64,000 nucleotides of DNA, taken from contig JAUWNJ010000013.1 of NCBI GenBank assembly GCA_030612725.1, positions 27,990-91,989 of the forward strand, read 5' to 3'. The notes below the pieces were generated by a model that was given only the letters and a program-made list of their open reading frames with translations, was not told the origin of the DNA and did not search any database. The DNA is from Planctomycetales bacterium. Its GTDB lineage: Bacteria > Planctomycetota > Phycisphaerae > SM23-33. A program made the position numbers and the translations under genes. Positions 18,418-25,399 of the stretch are shown here, in pieces (position 1 is the stretch's first letter; each line of letters starts with the position of its first letter).

Positions 18418-18738
18418 TTAGTCGTCAATTCCTGCAAAATGCCCGCGTATTTCCCGCATCGTCTTCCTCTGCCGTTTGAGTTCTTCGATTACGTCCAGGC
18501 GGGAGAAGACTGATTCATCGTAAAGCCGATGTCCACCGGCAGACCGTCGCGTCTCGGTAATCAGACCCATGATGGTGTAGTTATGGACGGTCTGGCGTGA
18601 GAGCCCTGTATATTCGACGACTTCGCCGATCCGGTATAGTTTTTGTGGGATAGGCCTGCATCGTGGGGCAGGGGCGGACCAGGTCGAATTATCCGAACTG
18701 TCGGACGCTTGTTTTGGCGAAACTTTACCAGCAACCAT
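18418..18738 (-). CDS. MerR-type transcriptional regulator
   Basis: A 106-residue protein with a disordered N-terminal ~30 residues and a MerR-like winged helix-turn-helix (YRIGEVVEYTGLSRQTVHNY, then RRSAGGHRLYDESVFSRLD). It ends with a short helix and has no effector domain, so it resembles the small HTH-only MerR-like group more than metal sensors. AAAAAGGAGTTAGGCGAC precedes the ATG. A perfect 26-bp palindrome abuts this ribosome-binding site, suggesting autoregulation. Confidence 0.85.
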   Translation of the reverse strand: MVAGKVSPKQASDSSDNSTWSAPAPRCRPIPQKLYRIGEVVEYTGLSRQTVHNYTIMGLITETRRSAGGHRLYDESVFSRLDVIEELKRQRKTMREIRGHFAGIDD

Positions 18739-18751
18739 GTCGCCTAACTCC

Positions 18752-18777
18752 TTTTTACATTTTGCAAAATGTAAAAA
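18752..18777. promoter_or_regulatory. Perfect 26-bp palindrome, candidate MerR-type operator
   Basis: TTTTTACATTTTG (18752-18764) is followed immediately by its exact reverse complement. It lies 13 nt upstream of the regulator's start codon and touches the AAGGAG site, so binding could block transcription, or an RNA hairpin could mask the ribosome-binding site. Confidence 0.75.
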
Positions 18778-18882
18778 TAGATTCCCGCGAGGAGTATGTC
18801 AACAAGATTTTCTGAAAAAAGTAAATTTTTTTTGCTGCTCTCCGCCAGCAATACCCGCGCACAAAGTTACTGCGATTGCATT

Positions 18883-18980
18883 GGGAGCGCCTTACGAGCC
18901 GCGACCGTGAGGGAGCGGTCAGACCAGTGCGAGAGTTTTAATGACCGCTCCTTTACAGTCGCGGCTCGTAAGGTGCTCCC
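18883..18980. repeat. GC-rich dispersed palindrome, family B copy 1
   Basis: The left arm (18883-18922: GGGAGCG, CTTACGAGCCGCGACCGTGA, GGGAGCGGTCA) and right arm (18942-18980: TGACCGCTCCTTTACAGTCG, CGGCTCGTAAGG, TGCTCCC) pair along nearly 40 bp. A second copy is at 62639-62720 and a left-half copy at 42548-42588. Short ORFs on both strands here merely translate the repeat. Confidence 0.85.
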
Positions 18981-19011
18981 CGTACAAGGCGCGTCAACTT
19001 TGTACGCCGGG

Positions 19012-19140
19012 TATAAAATGATGGGCGCCATGTTCTCGCCCGTAACGAAGTGAGGTGTTCTACGAAAGGTGGACACCCCTCTTTGCGGCGACAATATACC
19101 CTCTCATCGAGTGTCCGCCTTTCGTAGAGCACCTCGATGG
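19012..19140. repeat. Dispersed fold-back repeat, family C copy 2 with nested hairpin
   Basis: GGGCGCCATG near 19024 followed by CGCCCGTAACGAAGTGAGG resembles the left arm at 4103. Within it GAGGTGTTCTACGAAAGGTG (from 19051) pairs with CGCCTTTCGTAGAGCACCTC (to 19135). With the 26-bp operator and family B copy, it fills most of the 488-bp gap 18739-19226. Confidence 0.65.
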
Positions 19141-19226
19141 CACAAAATTAAACTTACATAAAATACTTGATACTATCCCATCCTATGATAATAATCCGCC
19201 TCCTCCTCCTACTGAAAGGATTGCCG

Positions 19227-20321
19227 ATGCCTGAGTTGGAAAAAATCAAGATTGGGATTATCGGATACGGATTCAGGGCCAGGGGCATAGTCCCGGACAT
19301 ACTGGCCAATGGCAGTTACCAGGTAACGGCCATTGCCGACATAAACGATGAAGCACTGGAGCAGGCAAAGGGCAATTCCGAACTCCAGGGTGTGCAACTC
19401 TACAAAGACTATAAAAAAGTCCTGCAGATAGACGACATAGAAGCGGTTTTTGTAATCACACCTCAGTTTGCCCACAGAGATATTGTCGTTGATGCATTCA
19501 GTGCGGGCAAAGCGGTCTATTGCGAAAAACCGATGGCGCTGACGGTTGAACATTGCGACGAGATGATAGAGGCTTCAGAGAACGCGAGCAAAGCCCTCAT
19601 GATAGGCCAGCAGATGCGCTACCATGCATATCTTATCAAGATGAAGAGCATGATTGATGCGGGGGGAATAGGCAGGCCTGTAATGTTATGGTTGAACGAG
19701 TTCAGAAATCCTTTTCCCGAAACGATGTTGTGGGCGTTTGACAAAAGCAAGTCGGGTGGATTGCTGATGGACAAGAACTGCCATCATTTCGACATTTTCA
19801 ACTGGTTCACGGATTCTGAACCGGTTCAGGTCTTTGCCAGCGGCGGCAGCGACGTAATCCACGAACCGTTCGGTATCAAGAGTAATATCCTGGATAACGC
19901 CTGGGTAATAATAGACTACGAAAATGGGGCCAGGGCCATGTTGGGAATATGTATGTTTGCCGGGCTGGCCCATCTCTATGAAAGCGGCGTGGGGACGCAC
20001 ATGAGGGAAATGGGGGTAATGTGCGAGAAGGGTATGATGCGGACCGAGGGATTCGACCTGGGCAGGAATATCGAAGTGAGATATTCGCACAACAGGAACA
20101 GTACCCTGTATCGGATGGAGACGGAGGGAAATATCCCCGACCCTTATAATGGAGAAGGTGGTCATGGGATTTTGATGAGGTTTGCCCAGTGTGTGAGGGA
20201 TGGGACAGCCAAGCCTGAGGCTTCGGGTCAAATCGGTAGAATGGCGGTCGCCATTGCCCTGGCGGCGGAGAAATCCGCCGAAGAAAAAAGGATCGTGAAA
20301 ATATCGGAGGTGTTATCGTAG
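19227..20321 (+). CDS. Gfo/Idh/MocA family oxidoreductase
   Basis: A 364-residue NAD(P)-dependent dehydrogenase-like protein. The Rossmann motif is IKIGIIGYGFRARG at the N-terminus, the conserved YCEKPMALTVEHCDEM gives the EKP lysine, and the C-terminal half holds the substrate-domain motif SGGLLMDKNCHHFDIFNW. The family acts on sugars and cyclitols or their derivatives. The start at 19227 follows GAAAGGATTGCCG. It stands alone between repeats, so the context does not identify the substrate. Planctomycetes carry many paralogues. Confidence 0.88.
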   Translation: MPELEKIKIGIIGYGFRARGIVPDILANGSYQVTAIADINDEALEQAKGNSELQGVQLYKDYKKVLQIDDIEAVFVITPQFAHRDIVVDAFSAGKAVYCEKPMALTVEHCDEMIEASENASKALMIGQQMRYHAYLIKMKSMIDAGGIGRPVMLWLNEFRNPFPETMLWAFDKSKSGGLLMDKNCHHFDIFNWFTDSEPVQVFASGGSDVIHEPFGIKSNILDNAWVIIDYENGARAMLGICMFAGLAHLYESGVGTHMREMGVMCEKGMMRTEGFDLGRNIEVRYSHNRNSTLYRMETEGNIPDPYNGEGGHGILMRFAQCVRDGTAKPEASGQIGRMAVAIALAAEKSAEEKRIVKISEVLS

Positions 20322-20336
20322 CGAAGTCGGCAGGTT

Positions 20337-20357
20337 CTCTGTTCAATATTCAATATT
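20337..20357. repeat. Partial family A element (right-arm fragment)
   Basis: CTCTGTTCAATATTCAATATT matches the right arm of the family A copy at 3004-3118 at 20 of 21 positions. No left arm is present, so this is a remnant. The rest of 20322-20481 shows no gene. Confidence 0.6.
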
Positions 20358-20481
20358 TTCTTTACTGCGATAAAGGTGGGCACGCCACGGCGCATCTTCG
20401 ACCTGCCTGCTTAATCTGTCAGTTGCACAGAAGCCAGAAAATCAGATCGCTCACGGGCTTGTCCGCCGGGAACTTCCGGCC

Positions 20482-20511
20482 TTGACGCAATTATCACAAT
20501 GGGGGTAGTAT
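20482..20511 (+). promoter_or_regulatory. Candidate sigma-70 promoter of aroA
   Basis: TTGACG at 20482-20487 and TAGTAT at 20506-20511 are separated by 18 nt and lie 33 nt before the aroA start. Confidence 0.6.
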
Positions 20512-20543
20512 AAATCCTGCAACTTTTGTTTCAGGAAATTCAT

Positions 20544-21824
20544 ATGGACTTACTGGTGCAGTCATCGCGTGCATTACGCGGGACGGTTGAGGTCCCGCCG
20601 AACAAGTCGCACTCCTTCCGCGCGCTGATAATGGCGTGCCTGGCCGAGGGGAAGAGTCGGATTATCTCGCCGGCGGTCTCTGCCGACTGGCTTCGCGGGA
20701 CCGAGGCGATGGAGATGTTCGGCGCGAGCATCGAACCTGCTGCCGGCGACAGTTGGGAGATTATCGGAACGGCAGGGCGACTCAAAACGCCCGACGACGT
20801 AATCAACTGCGGAAACAGCGGGATAATCTTCCGATTCTTCACAGCAATCTCCGCCTGCTGCGACGGATATACTGTCCTGACCGGCGACGATTCGATTCGC
20901 CACATCCGCCTGTGCGGGCCTTTGCTGGATGCACTGAGCTCGCTGGGCGCGCAGGCTGTCTCGACTAAAGGCGACGGGCACGGGCCTGTCGTTGTTCGCG
21001 GACCTCTAAAAGGCGGAACCGCCGAGATCGACGGTGCCGACTCCCAACCCGTAAGCGCGCTGCTGATAGCGGCTTCGCTGGCTGAAGCGCCGACCGAATT
21101 GATTGTCCACAATCCCGGCGAAAAACCGTGGGTCGAGGTAACGCTGCACTGGCTAGGCCGCTGCGGCGTCGAAATCGCCAACGAGGATTTCGCCCGTTAC
21201 CGCATCCCAGGCCGGAGCCGGTGGGGCGGATTCGAAACGACCATCCCCGGCGACTGGTCGGCGGCGATGTATCCGATAGTGGCTGGACTAATCTGCCCGG
21301 AATCCGAGGTGCTGATCACAGGCATTGACCCAGCCGACGTTCAGGGCGACAAGGCCGTCCTCGACGTGCTGCAGGATATGGGCGCGGACATAGAAATCAC
21401 CGACGACGGCGTCGTAGCCAGATCGTCCGAACTCAAAGGCAGGCAGATCGACTGCAACGATTTCATCGACCAGTTCATGCTCCTGGCTGTCATCGGAGCA
21501 TTGGCCCAAGGCGAAACTGCGCTGACCGGAGCGGAAATCTGCCGCCACAAGGAGTGCGACCGGATTACCGAGATGCACAATGCCTTGACGGCTATGGGGG
21601 CGGATGTCGAAGAACGCCCCGATGGCCTGGTTATTCGTCGCAGCAATTTGCACGGGGCCAAACTCACCAGCCGGGCCGACCATCGAATGGTGATGACCCT
21701 TGCAGTAGCAGGCTTGGCTGCGACGGGCACGACCATTATAAGCAACGTCGAATGTGTCAAAAAAACCTTCCCGTCATTCGTGCGGCAAATGGCGGGGATC
21801 GGATGTGACGTGCAGAAACAATAG
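20544..21824 (+). CDS. aroA: 3-phosphoshikimate 1-carboxyvinyltransferase (EPSP synthase)
   Basis: A 426-residue enzyme of the shikimate pathway joining PEP and shikimate 3-phosphate. Visible motifs are VPPNKSHSFRALIMACLAEG with the substrate-binding Lys-Ser, NCGNSGIIFRFFTA (the GNSGT-like motif with Ile in place of Thr), and RHKECDRITEMHNALTAMGA. The start at 20544 (TTTCAGGAAATTCAT upstream) gives the normal N-terminus; an in-frame TTG at 20526 was rejected. It precedes chorismate synthase by ~70 bp. Its TAG stop lies inside a heptamer repeat. Confidence 0.95.
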   Translation: MDLLVQSSRALRGTVEVPPNKSHSFRALIMACLAEGKSRIISPAVSADWLRGTEAMEMFGASIEPAAGDSWEIIGTAGRLKTPDDVINCGNSGIIFRFFTAISACCDGYTVLTGDDSIRHIRLCGPLLDALSSLGAQAVSTKGDGHGPVVVRGPLKGGTAEIDGADSQPVSALLIAASLAEAPTELIVHNPGEKPWVEVTLHWLGRCGVEIANEDFARYRIPGRSRWGGFETTIPGDWSAAMYPIVAGLICPESEVLITGIDPADVQGDKAVLDVLQDMGADIEITDDGVVARSSELKGRQIDCNDFIDQFMLLAVIGALAQGETALTGAEICRHKECDRITEMHNALTAMGADVEERPDGLVIRRSNLHGAKLTSRADHRMVMTLAVAGLAATGTTIISNVECVKKTFPSFVRQMAGIGCDVQKQ

Positions 21825-21872
21825 GGACTAGGGACTTGGGACTAGGTAAAAAAACTATGCCCTACGCCCTAT
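21821..21872. repeat. Heptamer fold-back element overlapping aroA stop
   Basis: The left arm consists of 7-nt units AGGGACT, AGGGACT, TGGGACT, AGG. ATAGGGACTAGGG pairs with CCCTACGCCCTAT at 21860-21872 (11 of 13). The TAG of the first unit is the aroA stop codon. Confidence 0.75.
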
Positions 21873-21891
21873 ATAACAGGAGTATTCAACG

Positions 21892-23226
21892 ATGATGGGT
21901 TGTCATTTAGGAAGGTGTTTTCAGGTTACTGTCGCGGGCGGGTCTTACCAGCCAGGTCTGACGGCGGTGCTTCAGGGCGTCCCAGCCGGGATGCTCCTGA
22001 CGGAACAGGAAATATACGGCGACCTCCTGCTTAGGAAGCCCGGCGCGGATGAACTCTCCTCGCCGAGAAAGGAGCCGGACCTTCCGATTATCTATACAGG
22101 TCTGAACGCAGCCGACACCGTCGAAGGCGCAGGCAACCGGAACCACACAAACGGAACGCCGCTTACGGTCCTGATCCCAAACCTCGACCGCCACTTTATT
22201 CACATTAAGCAATACCAGGACACGAACCGCACGCCGAGGCCTGGCCATGCGTCATACGCCTCGTTCATCAAGTATGGCCCCGACGACGACGCCATCGGCG
22301 CGGGAATCTTCAGCGGGCGATACACCTCCACAATCGTCGCAGCCGGATACGTCGCCAAGAAAATCCTCAAACTCTGCGGCATTGAGGTCTGCTCGTACAT
22401 CAGGGAAATCGCCGGCGTCCGCTGCGACGACGTCGATTGCGATACTGCCCTGAAATACACCGACGCCTATAAGCAGATGCGGCGCGACTACGACCCGTTT
22501 TACCAGGAAGTTTATATCGACGGGCGAATTACGCCGGAGATGCGGCTTCTGGAGAAGATCAGCATCCTGGCCGAGATCGAGAAGCAGATCGACGAGATAC
22601 GCGCCAAGGCCCCGAAGATCGACGCAGCCAAAATCCGCGATAAGTACGGCGTGCATCACATCGTCAATTGCCCCGACCTGGCCGCTGCCGATGCGATGGT
22701 GGAAGCCTGTATGAAGGTCTCAGCCACGGGCGATTCCGCCGGCGGGGTTGTGGAAGTCGTGGCTACGGGCGTTCCGACTGGCTTGGGCGAGCCGGTGTTC
22801 AACAAACTCGATGCCGAACTGGGACGAATGCTTGGCATTGGAGCCGTCAAGGGCGTCGAGGTCGGCGCGGGCTTTGCCGTCAAAGACATGACCGGCGTTC
22901 AGTCCAACGACGAGTTGCACTCAGAGGGCGGCAAGGTGGTGTTCGGCTCGAACAATGCCGGCGGGATAACCGGAGGCCTGGCGACGGGCCAGCCGATTGT
23001 CGTCCGCCTGGCGATCAAACCGACCCCGACCATCGACAAGCCGCAGGAAACCATCGACAAGTACACGCTGGAGAACAAGGCCCTGGCGGCAATAACCCGC
23101 CGCGACGCGACAATCGTAGGCAGAATCTGGCCGGTGGCCGAAAACTTCACCGCCCTGGTCCTCCTGGACAATCTCATCGCACATTTCGGGTATCAGACTC
23201 TTATGGAAAAAGTCAAACCGGCATAA
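21892..23226 (+). CDS. aroC: Divergent chorismate synthase
   Basis: A 444-residue homologue of chorismate synthase, longer than the usual 350-400. Family landmarks are GVPAGMLLTEQEIYGDLLLR, NGTPLTVLIPNLD, RPGHASYASFIKYG (His119), RYTSTIVAAGYVAKKIL, TGDSAGGVVEVVATGVP and SNNAGGITGGLATGQPIV. The usual N-terminal GESHG is replaced by GGSYQPG (residues 16-22), removing one of the two catalytic histidines, and the usual RxTAxRVAAG is altered to RYTSTIVAAG. An insertion of about 50 residues with a charged helix (ILAEIEKQIDEIRAKAPK) occupies the middle. An AGGAG site precedes tandem ATGs. Pairing with aroA supports a real shikimate role; activity is unproven. Confidence 0.85.
   Translation: MMGCHLGRCFQVTVAGGSYQPGLTAVLQGVPAGMLLTEQEIYGDLLLRKPGADELSSPRKEPDLPIIYTGLNAADTVEGAGNRNHTNGTPLTVLIPNLDRHFIHIKQYQDTNRTPRPGHASYASFIKYGPDDDAIGAGIFSGRYTSTIVAAGYVAKKILKLCGIEVCSYIREIAGVRCDDVDCDTALKYTDAYKQMRRDYDPFYQEVYIDGRITPEMRLLEKISILAEIEKQIDEIRAKAPKIDAAKIRDKYGVHHIVNCPDLAAADAMVEACMKVSATGDSAGGVVEVVATGVPTGLGEPVFNKLDAELGRMLGIGAVKGVEVGAGFAVKDMTGVQSNDELHSEGGKVVFGSNNAGGITGGLATGQPIVVRLAIKPTPTIDKPQETIDKYTLENKALAAITRRDATIVGRIWPVAENFTALVLLDNLIAHFGYQTLMEKVKPA
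23122..23214 (+). repeat. aroC 3'-end direct repeat, copy 1 (within the intact gene)
   Basis: This 93-nt stretch encodes 31 residues of the chorismate synthase C-terminus. The same 31 codons recur at 23716-23808 with nine base differences, eight of them silent and one changing Phe to Tyr. Confidence 0.92.
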
Positions 23227-23251
23227 CAACATGGGATAAAGTTGTGGTACA

Positions 23252-23515
23252 ATGGCTAGCAAAGATGAGAAACTTCTGAATCGGGTCCTGCATGGTGCTT
23301 CTGACGCAAATATTCCATTTGCCGGATTGTGTCGATTGTTGCATAACTTTGGATTTGAGGAACGTATCCGTGGCAGCCATCACATTTTCTTCAGGGAAGG
23401 TGTCGAGGAGATTTTGAACTTGCAGCCTAAGGGCTCACAGGCGAAATCGTATCAGGTGAAACAGGCCAGGAAAGTAATTCTGAAGTATAGACTCGCAGGT
23501 GGTAACGATGAGTAA
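23252..23515 (+). CDS. hicA: HicA-type mRNA interferase toxin
   Basis: An 87-residue protein of the HicA/YcfA dsRBD-like toxin family. The signature GSHHIFFREG (residues 41-50) contains the catalytic His region, followed by NLQPKGSQAKSYQVKQARKV, where HicA proteins usually have the vxnPqxxgkxlkxgtl segment. HicA cleaves mRNA when not bound by HicB. Its stop overlaps the start of hicB by 8 nt. The pair sits between the aroC stop and a second version of the aroC 3' end. Confidence 0.88.
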   Translation: MASKDEKLLNRVLHGASDANIPFAGLCRLLHNFGFEERIRGSHHIFFREGVEEILNLQPKGSQAKSYQVKQARKVILKYRLAGGNDE

Positions 23516-23717
23516 ATATGAGATCATCATTTATTGGAGCGGCGAGGACGATTCGTTCATTGCCGAGGTTCCTGAATTACCCGGCTGCGCTGCCGACGGG
23601 GCGTCTTACCAAGAGGCATTGACTAACGCCGAAGCCATCATCGCCGAGTGGATCGAGACAGCCAAGGAACTGGGCCGGCCGATTCCTCAACCCAAAGGCC
23701 GCCTGCAATTCGCATAG
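23508..23717 (+). CDS. hicB: HicB-type antitoxin
   Basis: A 69-residue HicB-like protein. YEIIIYWSGEDDSFIAEVPE and LPGCAADGASYQEALTNAEA are the conserved partial RNase-H-fold region that binds and blocks HicA. No DNA-binding tail is present, so this is the short form, ending at KGRLQFA. The ATG at 23508, inside the hicA coding end, was preferred over the GTG at 23499 because the family begins with the beta strand MSKYEI. Translation is probably coupled to hicA. The last two bases of its TAG stop are the first two bases of the repeated aroC segment. Confidence 0.87.
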   Translation: MSKYEIIIYWSGEDDSFIAEVPELPGCAADGASYQEALTNAEAIIAEWIETAKELGRPIPQPKGRLQFA

Positions 23718-23823
23718 AATCTGGCCGGTAGCCGAAAATTTTACCGCCCTTGTCCTGCTGGACAACCTCATCGCCCATTACGGGTATCAGACTCTTATGG
23801 AAAAAGTAGCCGGTAGCCAGTAG
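23716..23823 (+). pseudogene. Orphan 3' end of a chorismate synthase gene
   Basis: A 36-codon tail of chorismate synthase including its own TAG stop, located after hicAB and not joined to any start. It reads RIWPVAENFTALVLLDN and so on to MEKVAGSQ. Compared with the intact aroC end it differs mostly at silent third positions. It therefore looks like the true 3' end of a second aroC allele left behind, or brought in, when hicAB was inserted, and not a decayed random duplicate. Confidence 0.88.
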
Positions 23824-23827
23824 TCCG

Positions 23828-23870
23828 TTTAGCCGCCGACGGTACGTCGGCGCCGGTGACGTAGCCGCGG
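23828..23870. repeat. GC-rich hairpins after the aroC tail
   Basis: GCCGACG and CGTCGGC around GTA form a tight stem-loop, followed by another GC-rich stretch. The short gap 23824-23952 holds no recognisable gene. Confidence 0.4.
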
Positions 23871-23952
23871 CGTTTGTGGCCACGGGAAAAGCCGAGGATT
23901 AAGTAATGTGTCCACGGACTTCAAGAATAGTTAGCGTTTTCTATTTCCCATC

Positions 23953-25266
23953 ATGACCGTTATGAGGTTTGGTGTTTACAGGTTGATCCGTGGCGCAGCG
24001 CTGGGGATACCTCTCTGGGTACTCTGGGTGGTCGCCGCTTTCCTCTTCGCGAGAACGTTCCCGTCGTTACCTCGGTCATTGGATGAGCGAAAGAATGTGG
24101 CGATCAGTCATCTGATGGGATTGCGTGAAGCGGTGCGCAATCAAAATGCCGCCCACAAGATGCAAGAGTTGTTCCCGGAAGGAGCCTGTTTCACCGTTAC
24201 GCTCTACGGATTGTCCTGGACAAACCTGGTCAGGAACTTCGATGTCGAGAAAGATCTGCGGGAAACAGCCATTGCAGAGGCGACATGGGCTCTCGAACAG
24301 TACGAGCAGCCATACGTCGTCGGCCCGTTTTCGACGACGCAGGTTCGCAACGGCGTTTTCTGGCTCGGTCAAAGAAACCTTCTCCTTGGGCAATTGCTCG
24401 AAATCCTGCCGGAAAGCCGCAGACCCAGGCGCCTTGTCGATGAGTTTCACACGAACACGAAGTCCCTTGCCGATGCCTTCCTGGCAAGCCCGACGGCCCA
24501 TCTTGACAGTTACGTTGGACTCTGTTGGCCTGCGGACAACGTTACCGCACTCGCCTCGCTGTTGCTTCATGACGAGCTCTACTCAACGCAGTATCGGGTC
24601 GCGTATGAGCATTGGCGAGAATGGACGCTGGACAACCCCGATCCTCGCACAGGACTGCCTGCCGGTCACCTGGACTCACGCACCGGCCACTTGCTGCAAC
24701 CCGCGCGGGGTTGTGCGAACTCGTGGATTCTGGCGCTGTTGCCTGATATGGATCCCGAATTAGCGCCGGACATGTACGGGTTGTACCGAGAGCACTTTCT
24801 CGTAACACGCCTTGGTTTCAACGTTTTTCGCGAGTATCCCAGCGGGTTGGATCGGCCTGCAGATGTTGACTCCGGCCCCATTCTCATGAGCGTAGGCATG
24901 ACCGCAACCTGCGTTGGGCTGGCAGCGTCAATTTCAAACGGCGATCTCGAGACCGCCGAAGACATTTATGACCTTGTGAACTCGCTCGGATTGAGACATG
25001 AAATGGACCTTGAAGGTAAAGGCGTAACCGGCACGCAATATTTGTTCGGCCGGCTTCCCGTGAGTGACGCCTTCCTGACATGGGCCTTCACCCTGCCGAT
25101 GCCTGATTCCTGTCTCACAGCGCCCAGATCGCTTGCCTCTCAGATTTGGGTGCGAAGAATACCCACAACCGTCTTCGTTTTGTTGTCATTGGTTTCATTC
25201 TGGTACATGCACAGATTTATCATGATATTCAAACACAGGAAACAAGAAGAAAAAAGCAGTTTGTAG
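23953..25266 (+). CDS. Predicted membrane protein of unknown function
   Basis: A 437-residue protein not assigned to a family. A hydrophobic N-terminal helix (ALGIPLWVLWVVAAFLFA) and a C-terminal helix (TTVFVLLSLVSFWYM) bracket a ~340-residue domain that is mostly helical with many Trp/His/Tyr residues. Segments such as YVGLCWPADNVTALASLLLH and GMTATCVGLAASISNGD recall helical alpha/alpha-barrel carbohydrate or terpenoid enzymes, but no catalytic set can be named. The start is uncertain (ATG at 23953 or 23962), with no good ribosome-binding site. It lies in a repeat-rich stretch between hicAB and the pilus genes and is followed by two hairpins. Confidence 0.7.
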   Translation: MTVMRFGVYRLIRGAALGIPLWVLWVVAAFLFARTFPSLPRSLDERKNVAISHLMGLREAVRNQNAAHKMQELFPEGACFTVTLYGLSWTNLVRNFDVEKDLRETAIAEATWALEQYEQPYVVGPFSTTQVRNGVFWLGQRNLLLGQLLEILPESRRPRRLVDEFHTNTKSLADAFLASPTAHLDSYVGLCWPADNVTALASLLLHDELYSTQYRVAYEHWREWTLDNPDPRTGLPAGHLDSRTGHLLQPARGCANSWILALLPDMDPELAPDMYGLYREHFLVTRLGFNVFREYPSGLDRPADVDSGPILMSVGMTATCVGLAASISNGDLETAEDIYDLVNSLGLRHEMDLEGKGVTGTQYLFGRLPVSDAFLTWAFTLPMPDSCLTAPRSLASQIWVRRIPTTVFVLLSLVSFWYMHRFIMIFKHRKQEEKSSL

Positions 25267-25267
25267 A

Positions 25268-25341
25268 GTGTGCAGGTTCTGTTCCCTGCACACGGAATTC
25301 CCGGCCTACCAATCGCGTGTGCAGGGAAAAGAACCTGCACA
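25268..25341. repeat. Pair of inverted hairpins after the unknown membrane gene
   Basis: GTGTGCAGG with CCTGCACAC (25268-25293) forms one hairpin, and a reverse-complement copy of the whole unit lies at 25315-25341. There is no U-run, so it is a repeat more than a classic terminator. Confidence 0.7.
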
Positions 25342-25365
25342 CCCGACGCCTACAAAAAAGGTTCC

Positions 25366-25395
25366 CGACCCCTTTATTCTGACCCCTTTATTCTG
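25366..25395. repeat. Tandem direct repeat GACCCCTTTATTCT
   Basis: Two adjacent copies of a 14-nt unit just before the end of the pilT-like gene, preceded by AAAAAAGGTTCCC. This style of motif is often seen near REP-associated (Y1) transposases, but no such gene is present here. Confidence 0.5.
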
Positions 25396-25399
25396 ATTT

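Noticed and set aside
18867..19094. Short ORF similar to another at 62448-62780 as a small conserved protein
   Set aside because: Both are translations of the same dispersed palindrome, appear on both strands, and have no ribosome-binding sites.
25366..25395. Direct repeat as the end of an insertion sequence
   Set aside because: No transposase gene, terminal inverted repeat or target duplication was found; only a REP-like motif remains.
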